Assembly: GCA_001995005.1 (NCBI GenBank)
Contig: MDJN01000037.1
Location: forward strand, 1-9,860
DNA length: 9,860 bases
Reading direction: 5' to 3'
Source: Candidatus Parepulonipiscium sp. PG-Nun2H_MBin03
GTDB lineage: Bacteria > Bacillota > Clostridia > Lachnospirales > Cellulosilyticaceae
Shown: positions 1 to 7,600 of the stretch, piece by piece
Numbering within the stretch: position 1 is the first letter of the stretch
Layout: each line of letters opens with the position of its first letter
Translations under genes and position numbers: made by a program
The notes under the pieces: generated by a model
What the model saw: the letters and a program-made list of their open reading frames with translations, nothing else
The model's database searches: none
What the model was told of the DNA's origin: nothing

Positions 1-1689
1 TGCCGTTAACATTGAATTTATAGTTGTAGTACGTAAAATACTAAAATCTTCACCCAGCGGATTTTGAATTTGAAATACATCTCTTAATGTGCTTTCTGAA
101 CTAATATTTAATTTATCAAATACTTTAGGGCTTTCTATAGTATACGTATATGCCCCACATACCCCACACATTCTAAGAGCTTCTTTTATCCGAGATACTA
201 TTTTTTGTGTATTACTCTTACCCCCAATTGTCGGGCGTGCCCTCTCTAATGTAACCGGAATTTTATCATACCCATATATTCTCGCCACTTCTTCTGCAAG
301 GTCTGCATCCATTGTTATGTCTGGTCTAAACGTAGGTATAGTAACATTATTATTTGTACTATCTACTATAAATTCCAATCTTGTAAATATTTCTTCCATC
401 TGTAATTTTGATATATTCGTGCCTAAAAATTTATTTATCCATTCATAATCATAGCTAATAGTAATAGGTTTACGTTTATTAGGATATATATCTATTGTCC
501 CCTTTAAAACTGCACCAGAGTCTGTCATGTTTATAAGTTGAGCAGCACGTTCTAATGCATCTGTTACGATATTCGGGTCAATCCCTTTTACGTATTTTTT
601 AGAAGAATCACTCATAATGCCTAATTTCTTTGATGTATGTCTTATGCTTGTAGCATCAAAATTGGCACACTCAAATATTATATTTTTGGTCTCCTCCGTT
701 ACCTTAGTATCCTCACCTCCCATTACCCCTGCTATAGCAATTGGTTTAGTTTTATCTGCTATAACTAGCATAGTCTCGTCAAGCTCTATTGTATCTCCTA
801 ATAAAGTAGTAAGCGTTTCACCATTTTTTGCAGTTCTTACGTTAATTTGTTTATCAATCAATTTGTCATAATCAAATGCATGCATAGGTTGAGAAAATTC
901 AATTAACATAAAATTTGTAATGTCCACTATATTATTTATTGGTCTTAATCCTGCAGATATCAGCTTATCTTGTAACCATTTTGGAGATGGTTTAACTTTT
1001 ATATCTTTTATTATTCTAGCTGCATATCTACTACAAAGTTCTGTATTTTGTATATTAATCTCTAAGTTTCCTATATTCTCTGGTGCTTCTTTCACAGAAA
1101 TCTCTGGATACTTAAACTTCATATCAAATGTAGCTGCCGCTTCTCGTGCTATGCCTAATATACCAAAGCAATCCGCTCTATTTGAAGTTATCTCATACTC
1201 AACCACTTGTTCACCTAATCCAAAATATGGCTTCACACTAGAACCTAATTCCATAGGTGTATTAAATATATAAATACCATTTTCAGGTGCATCTGTAAAT
1301 TGTTCCTGAGTAAACCCAAGCTCTTCTACAGAGCATAACATTCCGTTTGATTCAACGCCTCTTAGCTTACCTTTTTTTATCTTTAAATCATTTGCTAATG
1401 TAGCTCCATCTAATGCTACAGGGACTACATCTCCAATAGCTACATTAGTTGCTGCAGTAACTATTTGCAAAGTTTTTTCTCCGATATCCACGCTTAACAC
1501 TCTTAATCTATCAGCGTCTGGATGCTTATCTTCTGCTACAATCTTTCCCGCCACTACTTTAGTTATTTCCTCACCAGTTTCTTCAACTCTTTCAACTTTA
1601 GAGCCTGAAAGAGTCATTTTATCTATATAAGTTTTTATATCTACATCAATATCGACATATTCTTTTAACCAAGACATTGGTACTTTCAT
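1..1689 (-). CDS. pheT: Phenylalanyl-tRNA synthetase beta subunit, 3' end outside window
   Basis: This is the beta chain of the alpha2-beta2 synthetase that charges tRNA-Phe in the cytoplasm. Translating the minus strand from the ATG at 1689-1687 gives 563 open codons to the window edge, with no frameshift in the stretches I checked. The family is usually near 800 residues, so about 240 are missing, including the C-terminal anticodon-binding (FDX-ACB) domain. Visible in order: the N-terminal MKVPMSWLKEYVDID; a tRNA-binding (EMAP/OB-fold) domain near residues 44-155, with KHPDADRLRV and GMLCSVEELG; the B3/B4 editing region near 210-390, with SNRADCFGILGIARE upstream, FDATSIRHTSKKLG and SDSSKKYVKGIDP; and the B5 domain near 405-480, with PTFRPDITMDADLAEEVARIYGYD. 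The last stretch, NPLGEDFSILRTT, starts the catalytic-like core. The start is fixed by TAGGAG at about 1697-1702. The gene lies 45 bp after pheS, with no promoter seen in the gap, so the two are co-transcribed. Confidence 0.97.
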   Translation of the reverse strand, partial: MKVPMSWLKEYVDIDVDIKTYIDKMTLSGSKVERVEETGEEITKVVAGKIVAEDKHPDADRLRVLSVDIGEKTLQIVTAATNVAIGDVVPVALDGATLANDLKIKKGKLRGVESNGMLCSVEELGFTQEQFTDAPENGIYIFNTPMELGSSVKPYFGLGEQVVEYEITSNRADCFGILGIAREAAATFDMKFKYPEISVKEAPENIGNLEINIQNTELCSRYAARIIKDIKVKPSPKWLQDKLISAGLRPINNIVDITNFMLIEFSQPMHAFDYDKLIDKQINVRTAKNGETLTTLLGDTIELDETMLVIADKTKPIAIAGVMGGEDTKVTEETKNIIFECANFDATSIRHTSKKLGIMSDSSKKYVKGIDPNIVTDALERAAQLINMTDSGAVLKGTIDIYPNKRKPITISYDYEWINKFLGTNISKLQMEEIFTRLEFIVDSTNNNVTIPTFRPDITMDADLAEEVARIYGYDKIPVTLERARPTIGGKSNTQKIVSRIKEALRMCGVCGAYTYTIESPKVFDKLNISSESTLRDVFQIQNPLGEDFSILRTTTINSMLTA

Positions 1690-1734
1690 AAATTTTCTCC
1701 TAATCTATTATCTAATTTTTTGATGTCCTATACT

Positions 1735-2754
1735 CTAAAATTGAGTTAAAAATCTATAATCATTTTCGTAAAACAGTCTAAGGTCATTAATGTCATATTT
1801 TAACATAGTAAGCCTTTCCACTCCCATACCAAATGCAAATCCTTGATATTTTGTACTATCTATTCCTGCCATCTCCAGCACCTTAGGGTGCACCATCCCG
1901 CATCCTAATATTTCAATAAATCCTTCTTGTTTACATATAGAGCATCCTTTTCCTTTACACATAACACAAGTTACATCTACTTCTGCACTAGGCTCTGTAA
2001 ATGGAAAATAATGTGGTCTGAATTTAACTTCTACTTTATCCCCAAAGAATTTCTTAGCAAATTCTGCTAATACTCCTTTTAAATCTCCAAATGTTATATC
2101 AGTATCAATTACCAATCCCTCTACCTGATGAAAAATAGGCGAATGAGTTGCATCCACCTCGTCTGCTCGATACACTTTCCCTGGTGCTATCATTCTAATA
2201 GGTAGTTTGCCTTGTTCCATAGTATGCACTTGTACAGGCGATGTAGCTGTTCTTAACATTGTATCTTGATTAATATAAAAGGTATCTTGTTCATCTCGTG
2301 CAGGATGATTTATCCCTAGATTTAATGCATCAAAGTTATAATATCCTGTTTCGACTTCACGCCCTGATACAATTTCATATCCCATACCAATAAAAATGTC
2401 ACTAATCTCTTCTAGCGTTTTATCTAACGGATGTAAAGGAGCGTATACCATGTTTTTTGTTGGTAATGTAATATCTATTACTTCTTGCTCTAATTTTGAA
2501 TTGACTTCTTGTTTTTCAAGAGTACTTTTTTTATCTCGTAAACTATTTTCTAGTATTTCTCTTACGTCATTTGCGATTTGTCCAATCTTTGGACGTTCTT
2601 CTTTGGATAAATCTTTCATACTACGTAGCATGCTAGTAAGTTGACCTTTTTTACCTAAGTAATTTACCCTTAATTCATCTAAGTTTTTTAAAGTATTCGC
2701 AGAGGTTATTTCATCTATTGCCATTTTCTTTAACTGCTCTAGTTTTTCTTTCAC
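1735..2754 (-). CDS. pheS: Phenylalanyl-tRNA synthetase alpha subunit, GTG start
   Basis: This is the catalytic alpha chain of the tRNA-Phe charging enzyme. I place the start at the GTG at 2754-2752, giving 339 residues, a normal length for the family. It has TGAGGAG (2762-2768) seven bases upstream. The longer frame opening with ATG at 2841 adds 29 residues unlike PheS, and that ATG lies in the -35 box of the likely promoter. Visible parts: an N-terminal coiled-coil arm (residues 1-90) that contacts tRNA; class II motif 2 around 196-213 (RADEVDATHSPIFHQVEG); the Phe pocket segment FRPHYFPFTEPSAEVDV (245-261); four cysteines spaced C-x2-C-x4-C-x2-C at 263-274, followed by GCGMVHP; and motif 3, GFAFGMGVERL (305-314), with the ATP-binding arginine. 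pheT follows 45 bp downstream. Confidence 0.97.
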   Translation of the reverse strand: MKEKLEQLKKMAIDEITSANTLKNLDELRVNYLGKKGQLTSMLRSMKDLSKEERPKIGQIANDVREILENSLRDKKSTLEKQEVNSKLEQEVIDITLPTKNMVYAPLHPLDKTLEEISDIFIGMGYEIVSGREVETGYYNFDALNLGINHPARDEQDTFYINQDTMLRTATSPVQVHTMEQGKLPIRMIAPGKVYRADEVDATHSPIFHQVEGLVIDTDITFGDLKGVLAEFAKKFFGDKVEVKFRPHYFPFTEPSAEVDVTCVMCKGKGCSICKQEGFIEILGCGMVHPKVLEMAGIDSTKYQGFAFGMGVERLTMLKYDINDLRLFYENDYRFLTQF

Positions 2755-2761
2755 TATTTTT

Positions 2762-2768
2762 CTCCTCA
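2762..2768 (-). promoter_or_regulatory. Ribosome binding site that fixes the pheS GTG start
   Basis: Reading the minus strand, TGAGGAG is followed by seven bases and GTG. This strong site supports the 339-residue PheS over the 29-residue-longer reading from an upstream ATG. Confidence 0.85.
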
Positions 2769-2813
2769 ATATACATATTTTCTGGTCTTCACAAATTAAT
2801 GTTTTATTTTTTA

Positions 2814-2841
2814 ATTCTACTATATTTTTGCCCCTTGTCAA
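2814..2841 (-). promoter_or_regulatory. Sigma-A-type promoter for pheST
   Basis: On the minus strand there is a perfect TTGACA (2841-2836), a 16-bp spacer and TAGAAT (2819-2814). Transcription should start near 2807, leaving a leader of about 53 bases before the pheS GTG. That leader is too short for a T-box, and no T-box sequence is visible in it. Confidence 0.75.
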
Positions 2842-2872
2842 GCTACCTAAACATGTCTTGCAAAAAAATGCA

Positions 2873-2878
2873 TATAAT
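2873..2878 (+). promoter_or_regulatory. Candidate -10 box for the thiE operon
   Basis: There is a perfect TATAAT, but no good -35 at 16-18 bp upstream and no exact TGn extension. Transcription from here would give a leader of about 62 bases ahead of thiE. An alternative pair is TTGCAA (2859-2864) with TACACT (2881-2886), both 4/6 matches at 16 bp. Either choice puts the promoter back to back with that of pheST, and neither leader could hold a TPP riboswitch. Confidence 0.4.
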
Positions 2879-2946
2879 GTTACACTAGATCCATATCAAA
2901 ATCTCGTTAACTTAATAAGACCATAGCAAATTTAAGGAGGACAATA

Positions 2947-3579
2947 ATGGACTTAAGCTTATATCTTGTCACCGATAGCACCTATCATGACGAAAATACG
3001 TTTTTAAATATAGTAGATGTCGCTTGTAAAAGTGGAGTAACCATAATTCAATTACGTGAAAAGGATAAAACTACTCGAGAGTATATGGATTTAGCCATAA
3101 AAGTTAAAAAGATAACAGATAAGTATAATCTGCCTTTAATAATTGATGATAGGGTTGACATTACTCTTGCAATTGATGCGGCAGGTGTTCACCTAGGTGC
3201 GATGGACATGCCTATTAATACAGCGAGAAAAATATTAGGTAAAAATAAGATTATCGGTGCTACCGCAAAAACAGTTGAAGCCTCTGTGTTAGCACAAAAG
3301 TTAGGTGCTGATTATTTAGGTGTTGGAGCTATATATCCAACAACGACTAAGGTAACAACAGTAATCACTAAAGTATCTACACTAAATGACATTTGTGACA
3401 ATATTACTATCCCTGTTGTTGCAATAGGTGGCTTAAATGCAAGTAACACAGATATTTTAGACGGTACCAAAATATCCGGTATAGCAGTTGTATCTGCTAT
3501 TATGAAATCTGATAATGTAGAGTTTGATACGCATAATTTATTAGAGATTTCTAAAAGCATTCAACTAAAAAATAATTAA
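2947..3579 (+). CDS. thiE: Thiamine-phosphate synthase
   Basis: ThiE joins HMP-pyrophosphate to the thiazole phosphate, giving thiamine monophosphate and pyrophosphate, in the cytoplasm. The 210-residue length is normal for this TIM-barrel family. Visible motifs in order: an N-terminal YLVTDSTY strand; VTIIQLREKD, which binds the pyrophosphate; LPLIIDDRVDITLAIDAAG followed by VHLGAMDMP; IIGATAKTVEAS; GADYLGVGAIYPTTTK, the phosphate-contact loop; IPVVAIGGLNASN; and GIAVVSAIM. The usual LGQxDMP loop reads LGAMDMP here, a mild variant. The ATG is preceded by AAGGAGG (2934-2940) six bases away. thiD starts 14 bp downstream, and the thiD ribosome binding site overlaps the thiE stop codon, so the two are translated from one message. 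No thiM or thiazole-pathway gene is present in the window. Confidence 0.95.
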   Translation: MDLSLYLVTDSTYHDENTFLNIVDVACKSGVTIIQLREKDKTTREYMDLAIKVKKITDKYNLPLIIDDRVDITLAIDAAGVHLGAMDMPINTARKILGKNKIIGATAKTVEASVLAQKLGADYLGVGAIYPTTTKVTTVITKVSTLNDICDNITIPVVAIGGLNASNTDILDGTKISGIAVVSAIMKSDNVEFDTHNLLEISKSIQLKNN

Positions 3580-3593
3580 GGAGTGACTTTATT

Positions 3594-4367
3594 GTGAAAA
3601 AAATACTTACTATAGCAGGTTCAGATTGCAGCGGCGGCGCTGGTATACAAGCAGATTTAAAAACAATCAGTGCACACAACTTATACGGTATGAGTGTAAT
3701 AACAGCTATTACTGCCCAAAATACTATCGGTGTTTCTCAAATCCTAGATGTACCCACTGATATGATTTCGGCACAAATAGATGCAATATTTGAAGATATC
3801 AGACCCGATGCTGTTAAAATTGGTATGTTATCCAATATAAATATTATAAAAATCGTTGTAGATAAACTTAAACAATATAATGCAACTAATATAGTTGTAG
3901 ACCCTGTTATGATATCAACTAGCGGTAGTAAGCTACTATCAGACGACGCTATTAATATGGTAATATCAGAGCTAATTCCTCTAGGCATGCTTATTACGCC
4001 TAATAAATTAGAAGCAGAAGTACTCTGTGGTTTTAGTGTGCAAAATGATGAAGATATGATAAAAAGTGCAAACAAAATACTTAGCTTAGGTGCTAAAAAT
4101 GTGCTAATTAAAGGGGGGCATATAGGAGAGCTTGCAAATGACCTATTGGTAACTGATAATAATTCTATATGGTTTAAAGCTGATAGAATAAAAAATCCTA
4201 ATACCCATGGCACAGGTTGTACATTATCTTCGGCAATAGCTTGTAATCTAGGCAAAGACCTCTCTTTAATGGATAGCGTCAATAATGCCAAAATGTATAT
4301 TACAAAAGCAATAGAATATAAGTTAGATTTAGGTAGCGGCCAAGGTCCTCTTTGGCATAATGTATAA
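3594..4367 (+). CDS. thiD: Hydroxymethylpyrimidine (phosphate) kinase, GTG start
   Basis: ThiD phosphorylates HMP and then HMP-phosphate with ATP, supplying HMP-pyrophosphate to ThiE. The protein has 257 residues, a normal ribokinase-fold length. Visible: the N-terminal substrate motif GSDCSGGAGIQADLK (residues 9-23); VKIGML (74-79); VVDPVMISTSGSKLL (101-115); the LITPNKLEAE segment (133-142); VLIKGGH (170-176); the anion-hole and catalytic motif HGTGCT with Cys209 (205-210); and the C-terminal GSGQGPLWH that is typical of ThiD rather than PdxK. The start is GTG. The ribosome binding site AAGGAG (3578-3583) overlaps the thiE stop and sits 10 bases before the GTG, which implies translational coupling. 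The antisense frame of 184 codons here is only a shadow. Confidence 0.95.
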   Translation: MKKILTIAGSDCSGGAGIQADLKTISAHNLYGMSVITAITAQNTIGVSQILDVPTDMISAQIDAIFEDIRPDAVKIGMLSNINIIKIVVDKLKQYNATNIVVDPVMISTSGSKLLSDDAINMVISELIPLGMLITPNKLEAEVLCGFSVQNDEDMIKSANKILSLGAKNVLIKGGHIGELANDLLVTDNNSIWFKADRIKNPNTHGTGCTLSSAIACNLGKDLSLMDSVNNAKMYITKAIEYKLDLGSGQGPLWHNV

Positions 4368-4400
4368 TCATTTAGTACTAGTATAAGGAGCTTAAATATA

Positions 4401-5384
4401 ATGAATAATATGCCTCAACAATTTAAAAATAGCAGTGGTAATAATCTTTTTGGATATCCTGCTGAAGAAATGAACAAAGCATTCTCTTATTATAAAACTT
4501 GCATGGAAACCGGAAATACCAAAGTGGCTGCTGAAATATTGACACATATAGAAGCCGGTATTAATATAGAAAAATTAGTATATCATGTGTATGAATTTTA
4601 TAACGTAATATTAAACAATTTAAATTTAGATATCCCTAGGAACGATTTAACTCAAATAGTGTGGGATTTATACTCATATTATTTAGACGTACCTAAGTCC
4701 ACGTTGCAACAACAAGTTAACAATTTCCATCAGACGTGTGATAGTATGTGGAAAGAAATTGTACCAGACGAAGATAATGTTACTGAACAACAACTAGATA
4801 CTTGGTATTCTAGTCTTGTATTTCCAAACCAAGCTCCACCCACTTTGATGAATAATTTATCTCGTGCATACAAAATATTTCCATTGATATTAGCTCAATC
4901 AAATAACCGTAAAAATATACTTGATTTTGGTGGGCAAACTGCAGAAGCTCTTAGTATAATAGCACACAACATGCCAAATTCAACTTGTAGTTTAGTTGAA
5001 GGGGATGAGAGCGTTATGAACTATGCAAAATGGCGAAATGATATTGCAGGCATAAAAAATATGAATTACTATAATAGTAATCAATTTGTCAAAGATATTT
5101 CTATGCACAAAGGTAAGTTTGATTTTTGCATTTGCACAGAAGTCTTAGAACATGTATATGATCCACCAGGGTTGGTAAAATTTTTAGCAGAATTACTAGA
5201 GCCTAATAGTATTCTATTTATAACAACTTCTTTTGGGTTATATCCGCATCTTTCTCATTTAAAACAAAATGTGAAATATGCCGGCCATGAAGACCAGATA
5301 ATGCAGAGCTGTGGATTTATGCCAGTTCAGGTAAACTTTTCTATTCCTATGATGAGTTCTATGAGAGTTTATGTAAAGGTATAA
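4401..5384 (+). CDS. SAM-dependent methyltransferase of unknown substrate with helical N-terminal domain
   Basis: I do not recognise a named family for this 327-residue protein. The C-terminal half looks like a class I SAM-dependent methyltransferase: a motif I-like strand and loop ILDFGGQTAE (173-182), where the usual glycine-rich loop is reduced; an acidic residue ending the next strand in SLVEGDE (about E200); FDFCICTEVLEHVYDP (240-255), the usual EVLEH element; and a late strand ILFITTSFG. The N-terminal half (about 20-150) appears all-helical and is rich in aromatics, Asn and Gln, with no motif I can assign. There is no signal peptide or membrane segment, so it should be cytoplasmic. AAGGAG (4385-4390) lies 10 bases before the ATG. 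It follows thiD by 33 bp with no terminator between, so it shares the thiamine transcript; a role in thiamine metabolism is only inference. Confidence 0.8.
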   Translation: MNNMPQQFKNSSGNNLFGYPAEEMNKAFSYYKTCMETGNTKVAAEILTHIEAGINIEKLVYHVYEFYNVILNNLNLDIPRNDLTQIVWDLYSYYLDVPKSTLQQQVNNFHQTCDSMWKEIVPDEDNVTEQQLDTWYSSLVFPNQAPPTLMNNLSRAYKIFPLILAQSNNRKNILDFGGQTAEALSIIAHNMPNSTCSLVEGDESVMNYAKWRNDIAGIKNMNYYNSNQFVKDISMHKGKFDFCICTEVLEHVYDPPGLVKFLAELLEPNSILFITTSFGLYPHLSHLKQNVKYAGHEDQIMQSCGFMPVQVNFSIPMMSSMRVYVKV

Positions 5385-5420
5385 TATATAAAGGTATAAA
5401 TCGAAATTTTCAATACAATA

Positions 5421-5468
5421 AAAGGCTTGGGTATGCTGTTCAATACAGACTGCAATATCCAAGCCTTT
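5421..5468. terminator. Hairpin terminator, probably bidirectional
   Basis: Arms 5421-5434 (AAAGGCTTGGGTAT) and 5455-5468 (ATATCCAAGCCTTT) pair over 14 bp with one G-U. The 20-base loop can form a small inner CTGT/ACAG stem. It sits between the convergent methyltransferase and exchanger genes. The minus-strand exit gives a short T-rich tail (CCTTTTATTG); the plus-strand tail is weaker (CCTTTCTTAATT). It is best for the minus-strand unit but plausible for both. Confidence 0.75.
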
Positions 5469-5486
5469 CTTAATTGGGGGTCATTT

Positions 5487-6440
5487 TTATACCCTTGTTA
5501 TTATATAAACCATATAAACAACATAACTTACTAAGAAAATTCCACCTTCTATTCGCCCTATTTTTCTACCTGTTAATGCAAATATAAAAGCTGTAAAAAT
5601 CGCAATAATCATAATAACCATATCAGTTAATACTTCATTTGTAACTGGTATAGGATTTATAATAGTTGATATGCCTAGTATCAAAAATATGTTAAATATA
5701 CTAGAACCTATTACATTTCCTAAGGCAATATCACTCTCTCCTTTTCTTGCAGCTACAACACTTGTTACAAGCTCTGGTAAAGATGTACCTATAGCCACTA
5801 TAGTAAGACCTACCAATCCTTCCGTCATACCCCAAGTATACGCTATTTCTGTCGCTCCATCAACTACCCATTGCCCACCTAATACAATTCCTGCAACTCC
5901 ACCAATAGAAAATATTATACTCTTATTCATAGGCATAGTTTCTATTTCCTCTTCAGGCTCGCTATTTTTTCTTGCTTGTATCGCTACTTCTGCTAAATAA
6001 TATACAAATATCAAAAAGAACATTAATAATATTACGCCATCAGCTCTACCTATATAATTTGTTGTTTGTCCTTGCATTAATACATCTAGCCCTAGTATAA
6101 ATAGAACTATTGCGGCTAATAGAGTAAATGGTAATTCTTTCATTAAAATAGTTGTCTTTACATTTAGTGGCAAAATAACTGCTGCAGTACCCACGACCAC
6201 TAAAATATTAAATATATTTGAGCCTATTACATTTCCGACAGCAATAGCATTTCTGCCATCAAGTGCCGAAGTTATACTTACTGCAAGCTCTGGTGCACTC
6301 GTCCCAAATGCAACTATCGTAAGACCTATTACTAACGTAGGAACTCTAAGACTTGCAGCAATAGAAGATGCTCCTTCTACAAAAAAATCTGCACCTTTAA
6401 TCAAAAATAAAAAACCTATTAACAAAATAAAATATTCCAT
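5487..6440 (-). CDS. CaCA-family Na+(K+)/Ca2+ exchanger, YrbG-like
   Basis: This is an integral membrane antiporter of the cation/Ca2+ exchanger family, expected to expel Ca2+ in exchange for Na+ or another cation. It has 317 residues, typical of the bacterial ten-helix members. The family hallmark, two inverted alpha repeats, is clear: GLTIVAFGTSAPELAVS (39-55) with GNVIGSNIFN (69-78), and GLTIVAIGTSLPELVTS (211-227) with GNVIGSSIFN (241-250). The ion-coordinating acidic residues E51 and E223 are present. An acidic loop (EPEEEIETM, about 161-169) separates the halves. I chose the ATG at 6440-6438, six bases after AAGGAG (6452-6447); the frame stays open upstream only through the tRNA-Ser gene. 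It starts 32 bp after the tRNA 3' end with no promoter visible between. Real substrate ions cannot be told from sequence. Confidence 0.93.
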   Translation of the reverse strand: MEYFILLIGFLFLIKGADFFVEGASSIAASLRVPTLVIGLTIVAFGTSAPELAVSITSALDGRNAIAVGNVIGSNIFNILVVVGTAAVILPLNVKTTILMKELPFTLLAAIVLFILGLDVLMQGQTTNYIGRADGVILLMFFLIFVYYLAEVAIQARKNSEPEEEIETMPMNKSIIFSIGGVAGIVLGGQWVVDGATEIAYTWGMTEGLVGLTIVAIGTSLPELVTSVVAARKGESDIALGNVIGSSIFNIFLILGISTIINPIPVTNEVLTDMVIMIIAIFTAFIFALTGRKIGRIEGGIFLVSYVVYMVYIITRV

Positions 6441-6472
6441 TGTATACTCCTTAAACAAAATTGAACATTTCA

Positions 6473-6560
6473 CGGAGAAAGAGGGATTCGAACCCTCGCA
6501 CCACTCACATGACCTACTCCCTTTCCAGGGGAGCCCCTTCGACCTCTTGGGTATTTCTCC
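6473..6560 (-). tRNA. tRNA-Ser (anticodon GGA)
   Basis: This 88-base gene folds as a class II tRNA. The acceptor arm GGAGAAA pairs with TTTCTCC and the discriminator base is G, as expected for serine. The anticodon stem CTCCC/GGGAG encloses the loop CTGGAAA, placing GGA at 34-36, which reads UCC and UCU. A long variable arm follows, and the T arm is GAGGG-TTCGAAT-CCCTC. CCA is not encoded, since TGA follows directly, so it must be added enzymatically. The gene lies between the acyltransferase and the exchanger on the same strand. Confidence 0.97.
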
Positions 6561-6571
6561 AAATCTCACTT

Positions 6572-6601
6572 AGTCTATCAGATTAAAACCTACAATGTCA
6601 A
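6572..6601 (-). promoter_or_regulatory. Promoter of tRNA-Ser, overlapping the acyltransferase stop codon
   Basis: On the minus strand there is a perfect TTGACA (6601-6596), an 18-bp spacer and TAGACT (6577-6572, 4/6 to consensus). The start would fall near 6565, a few bases before the mature tRNA, as is usual for tRNA genes. The TGA stop of the acyltransferase (6600-6598) lies inside the -35 box. Confidence 0.65.
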
Positions 6602-7572
6602 GTAGTCTTTATCGTTTGTTTTACAAAATAAGCTAATAATCCATATATTATAGAACTTATATATACAAATAAAATCCTTATAATATAAAAATCCCCTACA
6701 TTATATACCAAATTTGTTTCCATATATTCGTTTATTAAAAATAAAAACAGACAGTGGCTTAGATATATATCAAATGTAATATTATCTAGTAAGTCTATTA
6801 TACAACTCTTAACGTGTCTCCCAATTAATAGTACAAATATAATCGCACTAATACAATATGCTATATGAAATTGATTGGTGTATAATATTTTATTATCTAA
6901 TACATAAAGATTATAAGCCATATACATCTGAATTGATAAAATTATAACAAAACTTATAGCGATGTGTTTGCTATAGATTTCAATATATTTTTTAAATGTT
7001 GTATAATTGACCCCTATTACAGCTCCTATAGTCCAAAAAATAAGATATGCCGGTATCCTATTCATAAATGGAATTGTAAAATCTTTTACAAAAAGAGTTA
7101 TAATTAAGGATACTCCAATTAAGAACCACGGATTTAACACCCGATATATTTTTTGCCACAAAGGCATAAATATATAAAACTGGACTATTATAATTATAAA
7201 ATAAAAAGGTGCCACTAATTTTCCGTCTAATATATAGTTGATTAAATCACTAATTTTGCAGGCAAAATATTCTCTGTCACAAAAATAGATATAGTATACG
7301 ACATTCCATAATACATATGGTATTAAAATAGTTTTTACTCGGCGTATATAATATTTTTTATAATTAGTTATTTCAGGTTGTAAAAAAAATTTTAGTGAAC
7401 TCAGTAGCACAAATCCTTGGACGACAAATGCACTTAGTCTCCAAGGAAACATCACCATCAGATATTGCCAACTGCTTGTATCTAGTTTAGTTATAGGTTC
7501 ACTAGATACATGGATAAATACTACTAGCATAGCAAAAACTACATTAGCAAATGTAATTTCTGTTCTTTTCAC
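6598..7572 (-). CDS. Membrane acyltransferase, acyltransferase-3 family, GTG start
   Basis: This is a 324-residue polytopic membrane protein with about ten hydrophobic helices, typical of family-3 acyltransferases (the OafA/WecH type). These move acetyl or other acyl groups onto cell-surface sugars, peptidoglycan or other exported molecules. Supporting features: the first helix carries VFIHVSS with the expected histidine at 21; a basic loop KYYIRRVKTILIPYVLWN (74-90 region) follows helix 2, as in the family; and the late motif FDIYLSHCLFLF (about 267-278) matches the family's conserved segment before the last helices. There is no extra soluble SGNH domain. The start codon is GTG (7572-7570), seven bases after AAGGAG (7585-7580). 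It starts 28 bp after the carboxypeptidase stop, so they form an operon. The acceptor is unknown; a cell-wall target is inferred from the neighbour only. Confidence 0.85.
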   Translation of the reverse strand: MKRTEITFANVVFAMLVVFIHVSSEPITKLDTSSWQYLMVMFPWRLSAFVVQGFVLLSSLKFFLQPEITNYKKYYIRRVKTILIPYVLWNVVYYIYFCDREYFACKISDLINYILDGKLVAPFYFIIIIVQFYIFMPLWQKIYRVLNPWFLIGVSLIITLFVKDFTIPFMNRIPAYLIFWTIGAVIGVNYTTFKKYIEIYSKHIAISFVIILSIQMYMAYNLYVLDNKILYTNQFHIAYCISAIIFVLLIGRHVKSCIIDLLDNITFDIYLSHCLFLFLINEYMETNLVYNVGDFYIIRILFVYISSIIYGLLAYFVKQTIKTT

Positions 7573-7600
7573 TAAAATTCTCCTTCCCCAATAGATTATA

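Noticed and set aside
89..1273. Plus-strand frames of 84-119 codons across pheT
   Set aside because: All lie opposite a continuous, clearly recognisable PheT and resemble no protein.
2755..2841. 29-residue N-terminal extension of PheS from ATG 2841
   Set aside because: The sequence is unlike PheS, the ATG is in the probable -35 box, and the GTG at 2754 has a strong ribosome binding site and gives the normal length.
3737..4291. 184-codon antisense frame inside thiD
   Set aside because: It lies wholly opposite a well-conserved ThiD, has no recognisable protein features, and is a shadow frame.
5259..5462. 67-codon minus-strand frame at the methyltransferase end
   Set aside because: It runs through the terminator hairpin and opposite the methyltransferase, and has no protein-family features.
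6441..6569. 43-residue N-terminal extension of the exchanger
   Set aside because: It is the tRNA-Ser gene and its spacer read as protein. The ATG at 6440 has its own ribosome binding site and opens directly into the first membrane helix.
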